64,000 nucleotides of DNA from Achromobacter sp. Root83. GTDB taxonomy: Bacteria > Pseudomonadota > Gammaproteobacteria > Burkholderiales > Burkholderiaceae_B. This document shows, piece by piece, positions 8,870 through 17,239 of the stretch (position 1 is the stretch's first letter; every line of letters starts with the position of its first letter). The position numbers were made by a program, and so were the translations under genes. The DNA is taken from positions 248,984-312,983 of the forward strand of contig NZ_LMIU01000001.1 of the NCBI RefSeq assembly GCF_001428845.1, written 5' to 3'. The notes beneath the pieces were generated by a model that searched no databases, had not been told where the DNA came from, and was given only the letters and a program-made list of their open reading frames with translations.

Positions 8870-8895
8870 GGCGCCTTGATCCATATCAAGGCGCC
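8870..8895. promoter_or_regulatory. Perfect FNR/ANR box inside a larger dyad, upstream of the CcoI-like gene
   Basis: TTGAT-CCAT-ATCAA at 8876-8889 is a perfect match to the FNR consensus. It is embedded in a perfect inverted repeat with 11-bp arms (GGCGCCTTGAT at 8870-8880 and ATCAAGGCGCC at 8885-8895). A -10-like TACCAT lies at 8912-8917. If the box is centred at -41.5, transcription would begin at about 8924, the first base of the proposed start codon. The extended dyad could also act as a hairpin after bioA, but it has no T-run. Confidence 0.8.
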
Positions 8896-8923
8896 GGCGC
8901 GTAGCGCTGGTTACCATCGGCGC

Positions 8924-9898
8924 ATGCGTGCAAAATCGATTTTCGCCGTCCCGGCCCACCTGCCCGATGCCGACCGCCAGCAGCGCCGCCATGCGCTGGT
9001 GCGCCTGTCGCTGGCGTGGCTGGCGATGATGCAGGTGATGATGTTCGCGTGGCCCGGCTACCTGCGCCACGAAGACATGCCCGCCGACGCGCTGGAAACG
9101 CTGGACTGGGCCATCGTCCTGATGAACTGGGCCAGCTTCGCGCTGACGGTGCCGGTGGTGCTGTATTCCGCCTGGCCCATCTGGCGCCACGCGGGCGACA
9201 ACCTGCGCCACGGCCGAGCCGGCATGGACGTGCCGGTGGCGCTGGGTATCGTTGCCGCTTTCATTCCCAGCGTGCATGCCACCTACACGGGCGTGGGCGA
9301 GGTGTACTTCGATTCCGTCACGATGTTCGTGGCCTTCCTGCTGACCGCGCGCTACCTGGAGCTGTGCGCCCGCCAGTCGTTCGGCGGCGCGGCCGGCGGC
9401 CAGCGCCACGCCCGCGTCGAGGCGCAACGCCTGCGATTGGGCGCGCGCGCCGACCGCCTGGCCTCGCGCTTCGTCCTGATCCAGGTTGCGCTGGCGCTGG
9501 CCGCCGCGGCCGGCTGGGCCTATATCGACCCCGCGCACAGCATCCCCGTGATGGTGGCCTTGCTGGTGATGAGCTGTCCGTGCGCGATGTCGATGGCGGT
9601 GCCCACCGCCATGGCCTCCGCCCATTCCGCGCTGGCGGCGCATCCGAACATGCCCGAGGCGGCGCTGGACGCGCTGTTGGACGAGGCGCGGCGCAAGGCC
9701 CGTCAGAACCTGAATGGCTCGCTGGCCTGGCATCTGCTGATGACGCCGCTGGCGCTGGCGGGCTGGGTCACGCCCTGGCTGGCCGCGATCACCATGCTGG
9801 TGTCGTCGCTGGCGGTCGCCTACAACTCCTGGCGCCTGTGCCGCCGCGACTGGTCGGGCGAACCCGCGGCCGGCGGCGCGCTGGAAGCGGCGCGATGA
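8924..9898 (+). CDS. CcoI/FixI-type copper P1B-ATPase membrane domain lacking all catalytic domains
   Basis: This 324-residue protein aligns by eye with CcoI/FixI, but only with its membrane part. It keeps the N-terminal helices (about 28-46, 62-84, 104-120, 128-146, with DSVTMFVAFLL and TARYLE), the helix with the transmembrane metal site VMSCPCAMSMAVP (Cys218, Cys220), and the two C-terminal helices (ARQNLNGSLAWHLL, PLALAGWVTPWLAAIT, SSLAVAYNSWRL). The N-terminal metal-binding domain, the actuator domain with TGE (expected near residue 150-180) and the whole P/N domain with DKTGT (expected near 240-258) are absent, yet the frame is open. It sits where ccoI belongs, overlapping ccoS by 4 bp. 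ATP-driven transport is impossible as written; a passive or scaffold role in copper delivery to cbb3 oxidase is inference. An in-frame ATG at 8849 would place the FNR box inside the gene. Confidence 0.85.
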   Translation: MRAKSIFAVPAHLPDADRQQRRHALVRLSLAWLAMMQVMMFAWPGYLRHEDMPADALETLDWAIVLMNWASFALTVPVVLYSAWPIWRHAGDNLRHGRAGMDVPVALGIVAAFIPSVHATYTGVGEVYFDSVTMFVAFLLTARYLELCARQSFGGAAGGQRHARVEAQRLRLGARADRLASRFVLIQVALALAAAAGWAYIDPAHSIPVMVALLVMSCPCAMSMAVPTAMASAHSALAAHPNMPEAALDALLDEARRKARQNLNGSLAWHLLMTPLALAGWVTPWLAAITMLVSSLAVAYNSWRLCRRDWSGEPAAGGALEAAR

Positions 9899-10056
9899 CC
9901 ATTCTCTACCTGCTGCTGCCGCTGTCGCTGTTGTTCGTGCTGGCCATCGGGGTATCGCTGTGGTGGGCCGTGTTCAACGGCCAGTACGACGATACCGACA
10001 ACGCCGGCACGGCCATCCTCCGCGACGACGACAGCGGCGCCGCCAGCCGTCACTGA
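9895..10056 (+). CDS. ccoS: cbb3-type cytochrome oxidase assembly protein CcoS
   Basis: This 53-residue protein begins MTILYLLLPLSLLFVLAIG, a single membrane helix, and continues WWAVFNGQYDDTD and ILRDDD, the conserved CcoS tail. CcoS is required for cofactor insertion into cbb3 oxidase. Its ATG overlaps the stop of the CcoI-like gene (ATGA at 9895), so the two are translationally coupled. Confidence 0.9.
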   Translation: MTILYLLLPLSLLFVLAIGVSLWWAVFNGQYDDTDNAGTAILRDDDSGAASRH

Positions 10057-10150
10057 GCAGCGCCCCAAGGGCCGCCGCAAGCCTTTTCACGGGTGGATAC
10101 CCCTTTCGCTGTTGCGGTTATGCCGCTATGTCTAAGCCGTCGCTGTGCGA

Positions 10151-10164
10151 TTGATCCAGATCAA
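10151..10164. promoter_or_regulatory. Perfect FNR/ANR box upstream of ccoN
   Basis: TTGAT-CCAG-ATCAA matches the FNR consensus exactly. Its centre at 10157.5 would place a class II start near 10199, with CATCAT at 10187-10192 as a -10-like hexamer. This fits low-oxygen activation of the high-affinity cbb3 oxidase genes. Confidence 0.85.
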
Positions 10165-10230
10165 CGCCGACACGGGTGACTAGTCCCATCATCGAACCCT
10201 GGAGCTATTTGTTACTTTAGGGGAAGGGTG

Positions 10231-11724
10231 ATGAACGATTGCGCCGCAATCGCAAGCAAGGCCGATACCTTCAACTACAAGGTCGTGAGGCAGTTCGCGC
10301 TCATGACGGTGGTTTGGGGCATAGTCGGCATGGCTGTAGGCGTTTTTATCGCCGCGCAGCTTATTTGGCCGCAGTTGAACTTTGACACCGCATGGCTGAG
10401 CTACGGCCGCCTGCGTCCGCTGCACACCAACGCGGTGATTTTCGCGTTCGGCGGCAGCGCACTGTTCACGACGTCGTACTACGTGGTTCAACGCACCTGT
10501 CAGGCGCGCCTGTTTTGCGGCCCGCTGGCCGCGTTCACGTTCTGGGGCTGGCAGATCGTCATCGTCGCCGCCGCCATCACCTTGCCGATGGGTTTCACCA
10601 GCAGCAAGGAATACGCCGAACTGGAATGGCCCATCGACATCCTGATCACGCTGGTCTGGGTGGCCTACGCCATCGTGTTCTTCGGCACCATCATCAAGCG
10701 CCGGTCCAAGCACATCTACGTGGCCAACTGGTTCTTCGGCTCGTACATCCTCACCATCGCCATCCTGCACATCTTCAATAACATCGAGATGCCGGTGTCG
10801 CTGTGGAAGTCCTATTCCGCCTACTCCGGCGTGCAGGACGCCATGGTGCAGTGGTGGTACGGCCACAACGCGGTGGGCTTCTTCCTGACCACCAGCTTCC
10901 TGGGCATGATGTATTACTTCGTGCCCAAGCAGGCCGGCCGTCCCATCTATTCGTACCGCCTGTCCATCGTCCACTTCTGGGCGCTGGCCTTCACCTACAT
11001 GTGGGCGGGCCCGCACCATCTGCTGTACACGTCTTTGCCCGACTGGACCCAGTCGCTGGGCATGACCTTCTCGCTGATCCTGCTGGCGCCTTCGTGGGGC
11101 GGCATGATCAACGGCATCATGACCCTGCAGGGCGCCTGGTACAAGCTGCGCACCGACCCGATCCTGAAGTTCATGGTCACCGCGCTGTCGTTCTACGGCA
11201 TGTCGACCTTCGAAGGCTCGATGATGTCGATCCGCACGGTCAACGCGCTGTCGCACTACACGGACTGGACCATCGGCCACGTGCACTCCGGCGCGCTGGG
11301 CTGGGTTGCCATGATCTCCTTCGGCTCGCTCTACTACCTGATCCCGCGCCTGTACGGCCGTGAAAAGATGCACAGCGTGAAGGCCATCGAACTGCATTTC
11401 TGGATCGCGACCATCGGCGTGGTGCTGTATATCGCCGCCATGTGGATCGCCGGCGTGCAGCAGGGCCTGATGTGGCGCGACACCGCTCCCGACGGCACGC
11501 TGGTCTACAGCTTCGTCGAAGAACTGAAGACGCGCGTCCCGTACTACCTGATCCGTTTGCTGGGTGGCACCTTGTTCTTGTGCGGCGTGTTCGTCATGGC
11601 CTGGAACGTGTGGAAGACGGTGAGCGGCGCGCAGCCGGTCAACCCCGCCATTCCGCAAGACGATCCCCACGCCGCCCGCGCGCCGGCCGCCGCTGCCGCG
11701 GCGCCCGTGCCGGCTACTGTTTGA
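10231..11724 (+). CDS. ccoN: cbb3-type cytochrome c oxidase subunit I
   Basis: This 497-residue, heavily membrane-spanning subunit carries the haem b and the haem b3-CuB centre where oxygen is reduced. Recognisable segments include [14 protein letters not shown] near the N-terminus, [39 protein letters not shown] and [14 protein letters not shown], which supply the histidine ligands. I start at ATG 10231 after AGGGGAAGG; a GTG directly before it is possible. It heads a compact ccoNOQP run behind the FNR box. A C-terminal Ala/Pro tail is present. Confidence 0.97.
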   Translation: MNDCAAIASKADTFNYKVVRQFALMTVVWGIVGMAVGVFIAAQLIWPQLNFDTAWLSYGRLRPLHTNAVIFAFGGSALFTTSYYVVQRTCQARLFCGPLAAFTFWGWQIVIVAAAITLPMGFTSSKEYAELEWPIDILITLVWVAYAIVFFGTIIKRRSKHIYVANWFFGSYILTIAILHIFNNIEMPVSLWKSYSAYSGVQDAMVQWWYGHNAVGFFLTTSFLGMMYYFVPKQAGRPIYSYRLSIVHFWALAFTYMWAGPHHLLYTSLPDWTQSLGMTFSLILLAPSWGGMINGIMTLQGAWYKLRTDPILKFMVTALSFYGMSTFEGSMMSIRTVNALSHYTDWTIGHVHSGALGWVAMISFGSLYYLIPRLYGREKMHSVKAIELHFWIATIGVVLYIAAMWIAGVQQGLMWRDTAPDGTLVYSFVEELKTRVPYYLIRLLGGTLFLCGVFVMAWNVWKTVSGAQPVNPAIPQDDPHAARAPAAAAAAPVPATV

Positions 11725-11734
11725 CGAGGACATC

Positions 11735-12475
11735 ATGGCCAACAAGAAACCTGGCTTCTTTACCCACCAGACCCTCGAGAAGAACATCGGCTGGATGATC
11801 ATCGCCAGCATCCTGGTCGTGTCCTTCGCGGGGCTGGTCCAGATCATCCCGCTGTTCTTCCAGCACAGCACCACCCAGCCCGTGGCGGGCGTCGAACCCT
11901 ACAGCGCGCTGCGGCTGATGGGCCGCGACGTCTACATCCGCGAAGGCTGCGTGGGCTGCCACTCGCAACAGGTGCGCGTGCTGGCCGCCGAAGTGCAGCG
12001 CTACGGTTCGTACTCGATCGCCTCGGAATCGGTGTTCGATCACCCGTTCCTGTGGGGCTCCAAGCGTACCGGTCCCGATCTGGCTCGCGTGGGCGAACGC
12101 TACTCCGATGACTGGCACCGCATCCACCTGCGCGATCCGCGCAAGGTGGTGCCGGAGTCCAACATGCCCGCCTATCCCTGGCTGGAAAAGACGGTCATCA
12201 CCGGCCAGAACGTAGAGCAGCGCATGCGCGCCCTGCGCACGCTGGGCGTGCCGTACACCGACGAGGAAATCGCCGCCGCGCCCAAGGCCATCGAAGGCAA
12301 GACGGAAGAGGACGCGCTGGTCGCCTATCTGCAGGGCATGGGCGTGGGCGTGCGCAAGGCCCAGCTTGCCAAGCAGGCCGAACAGGCCAAGAAGGCGGAA
12401 GAGGCCAAGAAGGCTCAACAGCCCGCTGCCCAGTCCGCCGTGCAGCCCGCCGCGCAAGCGGCGGCGGGAGGCTGA
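11735..12475 (+). CDS. ccoO: cbb3-type cytochrome c oxidase subunit II (monohaem)
   Basis: This 246-residue subunit has one N-terminal membrane anchor (about residues 20-40) and a periplasmic monohaem c domain with CVGCHSQQ at about residue 72 and a distal methionine in ESNMPAYPW. It passes electrons from CcoP to CcoN. The C-terminal 45 residues are a Lys/Ala/Gln-rich repeat-like tail ([17 protein letters not shown]), which is variable among family members. It follows ccoN by 10 bp. Confidence 0.97.
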   Translation: MANKKPGFFTHQTLEKNIGWMIIASILVVSFAGLVQIIPLFFQHSTTQPVAGVEPYSALRLMGRDVYIREGCVGCHSQQVRVLAAEVQRYGSYSIASESVFDHPFLWGSKRTGPDLARVGERYSDDWHRIHLRDPRKVVPESNMPAYPWLEKTVITGQNVEQRMRALRTLGVPYTDEEIAAAPKAIEGKTEEDALVAYLQGMGVGVRKAQLAKQAEQAKKAEEAKKAQQPAAQSAVQPAAQAAAGG

Positions 12476-12477
12476 TC

Positions 12478-12654
12478 ATGGTGGGCTACCTGAGCGCAAT
12501 CGTCACCGCCATCTCGATGGCAACCTTTTTCGGCATCGTCTGGTGGGCCTGCTCGCGCGGCCGCCAGGGCGCCAACCGCGAATCGGCCATGTTGCCGTTC
12601 GCACTGCCCGATGAATTCGGGCAGGCACAACAAGATGGAGCGAATCGGTCATGA
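12478..12654 (+). CDS. ccoQ: cbb3-type cytochrome c oxidase subunit CcoQ
   Basis: This 58-residue frame (MVGYLSAIVTAISMATFFGI, then VWWACSRGRQGANRESAML) has one membrane helix followed by a short cytoplasmic tail, as expected for CcoQ, which stabilises the oxidase complex. It lies 2 bp after ccoO, and its stop overlaps the ccoP start (ATGA at 12651). Confidence 0.9.
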   Translation: MVGYLSAIVTAISMATFFGIVWWACSRGRQGANRESAMLPFALPDEFGQAQQDGANRS

Positions 12655-13613
12655 GCGATTTCGTTAATGGCTTCTGGGGATATTTCATCTCGATCGTCGC
12701 CGTGGGCGGCGTGGTCTGGTGCGTCTGGCTGCTGTACACGCAGCGCCGCTGGCTCAGCTCCAAGCCCGCCAACGGCCAGGTCGAGGACACGGGCCACGTC
12801 TGGGACGGCGACCTGACCGAGCTCAACAACCCGGTCCCCACCTGGTGGACCTGGATGTACCTGCTGGCATGCGCGTTCGCGCTGGGCTATCTGTTCCTGA
12901 TGCCCGGACTGGGCCAGTACAAGGGTCAGCTCGGCTACAGCAGCACCGAAGAGGTCGCGCAGCAGCAGGCGAAGATGGCCGAGGCTGTCCGTCCCATCTA
13001 CGCGCGCTTCGAGACCATGACGGTGCCGCAGATCGCCCAGGATCCGGGCGCCCGCGAAATCGGCCAGCGCCTGTTCCTGAACACCTGCGCGCAGTGCCAC
13101 GGTTCGGACGCGAAGGGCGCGCCCAGCTTCCCCAACCTGGCGGACGGAGACTGGCTGCACGGCGGCTCGCCCGAGTCCATCATGCAGACCATCAAGGAAG
13201 GCCGCCACGGCGTGATGCCTCCCTGGAAGGACTCGATCGATCCCAAGATGGCGGGCGACATCGCGCAATACGTGCGTTCGCTGTCCGGCCTGACGGCGGA
13301 TCCGGTGCGCGTGTTCCGGGGCAAGCGCGACTACGGCAACTTCTGCGTCGCCTGTCACGGTGTCGACGGCAAGGGCAACCAGCTCGTGGGCGCGCCGAAC
13401 CTCACGGACGACGTCTGGCTGTACGGCAGTTCGGAAGCGACCATCGTCAAGACGATCCTGGACGGCCGCGACAACCGCATGCCGGCGCACGAGCACATCC
13501 TGAGTCCCGAGCAGATCAAGATCCTGACTGCCTGGGTCTGGGGGCTGTCCAACAAGCCGGATGCGCAGAAGCAGGCGGCGGCAGGCGCCGCCGAGCCGGC
13601 CACGGTGAAGTAG
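12651..13613 (+). CDS. ccoP: cbb3-type cytochrome c oxidase subunit III (dihaem)
   Basis: This 320-residue subunit has the N-terminal cytoplasmic/membrane hairpin (FVNGFWGYFISIVAVGG, WWTWMYLLACAFALGYL) and two haem c domains with CAQCH at about residue 147 and CVACH at about residue 232. It accepts electrons from soluble cytochrome c and hands them to CcoO. The tail is Ala-rich. Confidence 0.97.
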   Translation: MSDFVNGFWGYFISIVAVGGVVWCVWLLYTQRRWLSSKPANGQVEDTGHVWDGDLTELNNPVPTWWTWMYLLACAFALGYLFLMPGLGQYKGQLGYSSTEEVAQQQAKMAEAVRPIYARFETMTVPQIAQDPGAREIGQRLFLNTCAQCHGSDAKGAPSFPNLADGDWLHGGSPESIMQTIKEGRHGVMPPWKDSIDPKMAGDIAQYVRSLSGLTADPVRVFRGKRDYGNFCVACHGVDGKGNQLVGAPNLTDDVWLYGSSEATIVKTILDGRDNRMPAHEHILSPEQIKILTAWVWGLSNKPDAQKQAAAGAAEPATVK

Positions 13614-13614
13614 C

Positions 13615-13652
13615 GGGCCGCGCCACATAGATGGGGGTCCGCGGCGCGGCCC
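13615..13652 (+). other. Long hairpin between ccoP and ccoG
   Basis: GGGCCGCGCC at 13615-13624 pairs perfectly with GGCGCGGCCC at 13643-13652 across an 18-nt loop. No T-run follows, so it is not a classical intrinsic terminator. It may partly separate ccoNOQP from ccoG or protect the upstream mRNA 3' end. Confidence 0.55.
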
Positions 13653-13686
13653 CCATATCACTTGGACTTACAGTACGGAGCAGCAA

Positions 13687-15177
13687 ATGGAAGATGGGTC
13701 AACCGCAAGCGTCGGCAGTTCGCCCGGCGGTGACCCGCCGCCCTGGCGGCCGCATACGCGGCCGCCGCGTCCCGGCCAGGAAACCCTGGAACAGACGCTG
13801 GCGGGGGTGCGCAGCAAGATCTATCCGCGATCCGTCAGCGGCATCTTCGCCCGCTGGCGCATCGCGTTCGTCTTTATCACCCAGATCATCTTCTACGGCC
13901 TGCCGTGGCTGCAATGGAACGGGCGGCAAGCCGTGCTGTTCGACCTGGGCGCGCGCAAGTTCTACCTGTTCGGCCTGGTGCTGTGGCCGCAAGACGTCGT
14001 CTACCTGGCCGTGCTGCTGGTCATCTCGGCGCTGGCGCTGTTCCTGTTCACCGCGGTGGCCGGACGCCTGTTCTGCGGCTACGCCTGTCCGCAGACCGTC
14101 TATACCGAAATCTTCATGTGGATCGAGCGCAAGGTCGAAGGCGACCGCATCGCGCGCATCCGCCTGGACGAGTCGCCGTGGAGCTGGCGCAAGGTCCGCC
14201 TGAAGTTCACCAAGCACTTCCTGTGGATCGCGCTGGCGTGGTGGACCGGATCCACCTTCATCGGCTATTTCGCGCCCATCCGCGAACTGGGCCACGAGCT
14301 CTTCGCGCTGCAGCTTGGGGGCTGGCAATGGTTCTGGATGCTGTTCTACGGCTTGGCCACCTGGGGCAACGCCGGCTTCCTGCGCGAATCGGTGTGCAAA
14401 TACATGTGCCCGTACGCCCGCTTCCAGAGCGTGATGGTGGACCCGGACACCTTCGTGGTCACCTACGACAAGCGCCGCGGCGATCCGCGCGGCAGCCGTT
14501 CGCGCAAGGTCGACCACAAGGCCGCGGGCCTGGGCGATTGCGTCGATTGCAGCCTGTGCGTGCAGGTCTGTCCCACGGGCATCGACATCCGCGACGGGCT
14601 GCAATACATGTGCATCGGCTGCGGGGCCTGCATCGACGCCTGCGAACAGGTGATGGACAAGATGCAGTACGAGCCCGGCCTGATCCGCTACACCTCGGAG
14701 CGCGCCATGCTGGAAGGGTTGCCGGCCAAGACCGCGCGTTCGCACCTGCTGCGCCCGCGCGTGCTGATCTACGGCACGATGATCCTGCTGCTGGCGGTGG
14801 CCTTCGTGGTGTCGCTGGTGGTGCGCAACCCCTTGCGCGTGGACGTCATCCGTGACCGCGGGGTGCTGGGCCGCGAAGTCGCCGGCGGCCTGATCGAAAA
14901 CGTCTACCGGCTGCAGATCATCAATACGTCCGACACGCCGATGCGCCTGCGCCTGACGGCGGAGGGCATGCCGGGCCTGGCGGTGCTGGCCGGCCAGCAG
15001 GGCTCCGAGGAGGTCGAGGTGGAAGCCGCGGCCAACAAGCTGCTGCCCATGGTCATCCGCGCCCCGGCCGGCGCCGCGCCGGGCGCGCATCCGATCACGC
15101 TGCGCGCGCGCGGGCAGGACGGCGAAAGCCGGACGGTCGAGACCGACGAAGCCGCCAGTTTTTACGTGCCCGATTAA
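13687..15177 (+). CDS. ccoG: Cytochrome c oxidase accessory protein CcoG (FixG/RdxA)
   Basis: This 496-residue polyferredoxin-like membrane protein is implicated in copper(II) reduction during cbb3 assembly. It has N-terminal membrane helices, CGYACPQTVYTEIFMW and CKYMCPYARFQSV in the membrane part, and two [4Fe-4S] motifs (CVDCSLCVQVCPTG near residue 286; CIGCGACIDACEQ near 310). The C-terminal 110 residues form the Ig-like FixG domain (INTSDTPMRLRLTAEGMPGL). Confidence 0.95.
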   Translation: MEDGSTASVGSSPGGDPPPWRPHTRPPRPGQETLEQTLAGVRSKIYPRSVSGIFARWRIAFVFITQIIFYGLPWLQWNGRQAVLFDLGARKFYLFGLVLWPQDVVYLAVLLVISALALFLFTAVAGRLFCGYACPQTVYTEIFMWIERKVEGDRIARIRLDESPWSWRKVRLKFTKHFLWIALAWWTGSTFIGYFAPIRELGHELFALQLGGWQWFWMLFYGLATWGNAGFLRESVCKYMCPYARFQSVMVDPDTFVVTYDKRRGDPRGSRSRKVDHKAAGLGDCVDCSLCVQVCPTGIDIRDGLQYMCIGCGACIDACEQVMDKMQYEPGLIRYTSERAMLEGLPAKTARSHLLRPRVLIYGTMILLLAVAFVVSLVVRNPLRVDVIRDRGVLGREVAGGLIENVYRLQIINTSDTPMRLRLTAEGMPGLAVLAGQQGSEEVEVEAAANKLLPMVIRAPAGAAPGAHPITLRARGQDGESRTVETDEAASFYVPD

Positions 15178-15196
15178 GCAAAACAAGGATATCGAT

Positions 15197-15460
15197 ATGA
15201 ATGCCGCGCAAATCGCCAACGCGCCTTCCCATCCCGCCAAACCCTGGTATCGCGAACCCTGGCCATGGATCCTGATGGCGGGTCCGTTCGCGGCCATGGT
15301 AGGCTGCTTCGTCACGATCTATTTCGCGGTGACGCAGTTTGGCAATCAGCCCATCCAGGACGGCGTCGTCAAGCGTGGGCTGGTCATCGAGCAGGCCGCG
15401 GGCAAGGCCGCCGAGGGCGTTACGTCCTTGAACGCCGGCGCCGCGCCCGCCAAACCTTGA
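15197..15460 (+). CDS. Short FixH/CcoH-like membrane protein
   Basis: This 87-residue protein carries the FixH opening PWYREPWPWILMAGPFAAMV, one membrane helix, and GVVKRGLVIEQ in place of the usual YYKxGLxIN segment. FixH/CcoH assists cbb3 oxidase assembly. Typical FixH proteins are about 150-170 residues with a periplasmic beta domain, which is missing here. It follows ccoG by 19 bp with an AAGGA ribosome-binding site. Confidence 0.75.
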   Translation: MNAAQIANAPSHPAKPWYREPWPWILMAGPFAAMVGCFVTIYFAVTQFGNQPIQDGVVKRGLVIEQAAGKAAEGVTSLNAGAAPAKP

Positions 15461-15476
15461 CAGAAAGAGAGCACGC

Positions 15477-15713
15477 ATGGGATTGCGATCGCTGATGTGG
15501 ATCTTGTGGCCGTCTTTTCTGGCCGCCGCGGCGGGAAGCGCGCTGATCTTCGCCCTGATAGACCCGCTGGACGTCGCCATCTTCGGCCACGTCCCCACGG
15601 GCAGGACGGGTTTCTATACCGTGTCGTTCTTCGTGCTGTGGGTGATGGCGGGGCTGTCCAGCACCCTGACGGCCTATCTGATGCCCAAGGTCGAAGAGGA
15701 CGAGGACTTCTGA
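15477..15713 (+). CDS. Small membrane protein at the end of the cco cluster
   Basis: This 78-residue protein has two predicted membrane helices (LMWILWPSFLAAAAGSALIF and FFVLWVMAGLSSTLTAYLM) and an acidic tail (KVEEDEDF). It follows the FixH-like gene by 16 bp with an AAGAGAG ribosome-binding site, so it is probably co-transcribed with the oxidase assembly genes. I do not recognise a named family. Confidence 0.75.
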   Translation: MGLRSLMWILWPSFLAAAAGSALIFALIDPLDVAIFGHVPTGRTGFYTVSFFVLWVMAGLSSTLTAYLMPKVEEDEDF

Positions 15714-15716
15714 GGC

Positions 15717-16058
15717 TCAGGCCTTCCTGACGAACTCGGTCTTCAGGCTCATGGGGCCGAAGCCATCGATCTTGCAGTCGATGTCGTGGTCGCTGTCGAC
15801 GAGGCGTATGCCCTTGACCTTGGTGCCCATCTTGATCACGCCGCCCGAACCCTTGAGCTTCAGGTCCTTGATGACGGTGACGGTGTCGCCGTCCTGCAGG
15901 ACGTTGCCCGCGGCGTCGCGGTAGACCTTGCCGGCGTCTTCCGCCGCCGCCTCGGCCTGCGCCGGCCACTCGTGCGCACATTCCGGACAGACGAAAAGCG
16001 TACCGTCCTGGTAGGTGAATGCGGATTGGCATTGGGGGCAGGAAGGCAGTGCGCTCAC
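15717..16058 (-). CDS. YjdM/PhnA-like zinc-ribbon protein
   Basis: This 113-residue protein has an N-terminal zinc ribbon (CPQCQSAF and CPECAHEW) and a C-terminal SH3-like beta domain ([18 protein letters not shown], then [12 protein letters not shown]). It matches the YjdM family, once annotated as PhnA from E. coli phosphonate work, although the family has no proven phosphonate function. Its stop is 3 bp from that of the cco-cluster membrane protein, in convergent orientation. Confidence 0.88.
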   Translation of the reverse strand: MSALPSCPQCQSAFTYQDGTLFVCPECAHEWPAQAEAAAEDAGKVYRDAAGNVLQDGDTVTVIKDLKLKGSGGVIKMGTKVKGIRLVDSDHDIDCKIDGFGPMSLKTEFVRKA

Positions 16059-16181
16059 GGTTGAACCTCGAGTAAATGGCGCGCATGTCGCGCAACCCCG
16101 AAGTATACGTTGCCGCGCGGGTGTAAAACCCCTTGAAACCCCTTTAAAAAGGCCTGCGGGGTGATGGCCCCTGCATTGCCG

Positions 16182-17111
16182 TCATGCCGCGCCGCCGTGC
16201 AACAAACCCACGAAATCCCGGGCCGGCGCGCTTAGCGGACGGTCCCGGGGCACGATGCTGCCGAAGGCCGTCAAGGTCTGCCGGATCCGGTACGGCAGGA
16301 TGGCCAGCAGGCCATGCGCGGCATAGCGGCTGGCCACCGACTCGGGAATGACGCCGAGCATCGTGGACTTCATCGCCAGGTTCGTGGTGGTCAGGATGGA
16401 AGCCGACTCGATCAGCCCCTGCGGCGTCGTGGCGTTGTGCGAACGGAACTCCTGTTCTATCACATCGCGCATCGGGCTGCCGTGCGGCTGCAAGACCCAG
16501 GGATAGGCCTGCATGGCCTCGAAGCTCACGCGTTTGCGGCCGGCCAGCGGATGGTCCACGGCGGCGATCACCGACAGCGCCTCGTCGCCGATGGGGCGGA
16601 AGCGGTAGTGGCGGTCCGACAGGGTCAGCATGCGTCCGATCACCACATCCAGCTTGCCTTCGTTCATGCGCCCGATCAGCAGGTCGCTGGTGCCGGTGGA
16701 TATTTCCACGGACAGCAGCGGGTAGATCCGCTTCAGGCTGAGCAGGGCGTCGGTCAGGTGGCCGGGCGACGCCGCCATGATGCTGCCGATCAGGAGCTTG
16801 CCCGCGCTGCCCAGGCGCAATTCCTCGAGCTCGCGGGCCAGGGACGACACCGTTCCGCGCATGCCCCGGAAGTATCCCATCACGCATTCGCCGGGCGCGG
16901 TCAGCGCCAGGCCGCGTCCCACCCTTTCGAACAGCGGCTGGCCGATGGCCAGTTCCAGTTCGTGCAGCATCTTGCTGGCGGCGGACTGGGTCATGTTGAG
17001 CTGCGCCGCCGCGGCGCGCAGCGTGCCGCGCTCTTCGATGGCCAGCAGCAGCACGATCTGCCGCATGCGCAGCCGGGACAGCAGGGCGGGGACGTTCTGG
17101 GTGCGTTCCAT
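16182..17111 (-). CDS. LysR-family transcriptional regulator
   Basis: This 309-residue regulator has the LysR HTH at residues 10-70 (LLLAIEERGTLRAAAAQLN, SAASKMLHELE, GQPLFERVGRGLALT) and a full effector-binding domain. It is divergent from the Bug/PdxA-like/dehydratase/aldolase cluster and is the likely regulator of that cluster. An inverted repeat in the shared intergenic region could be its operator. Confidence 0.93.
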   Translation of the reverse strand: MERTQNVPALLSRLRMRQIVLLLAIEERGTLRAAAAQLNMTQSAASKMLHELELAIGQPLFERVGRGLALTAPGECVMGYFRGMRGTVSSLARELEELRLGSAGKLLIGSIMAASPGHLTDALLSLKRIYPLLSVEISTGTSDLLIGRMNEGKLDVVIGRMLTLSDRHYRFRPIGDEALSVIAAVDHPLAGRKRVSFEAMQAYPWVLQPHGSPMRDVIEQEFRSHNATTPQGLIESASILTTTNLAMKSTMLGVIPESVASRYAAHGLLAILPYRIRQTLTAFGSIVPRDRPLSAPARDFVGLLHGGAA

Positions 17112-17145
17112 GATTGATCGCCTGAGGTGAACGGTTGGTGCAAAA

Positions 17146-17163
17146 GTTTCATTTTACGGAAAC
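17146..17163. promoter_or_regulatory. Candidate LysR operator between divergent genes
   Basis: GTTTC-N8-GAAAC is a perfect 5-bp inverted repeat located 35 bp upstream of the LysR start and 77 bp upstream of the Bug receptor gene. The position is usual for a LysR recognition site, but the dyad is not of the exact T-N11-A form, so the assignment is tentative. Confidence 0.4.
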
Positions 17164-17239
17164 AGATCTTCTTTCTAAGATTGACGCATAAGAAATCCCC
17201 GCGCCGCGGGAAAAAAAACGATCAATCAAGGAGACAACC

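Noticed and set aside
10189-11874. Long minus-strand frame of about 561 codons
   Set aside because: It is the shadow of ccoN, with His/Gln/Arg-rich translation and no homology visible.
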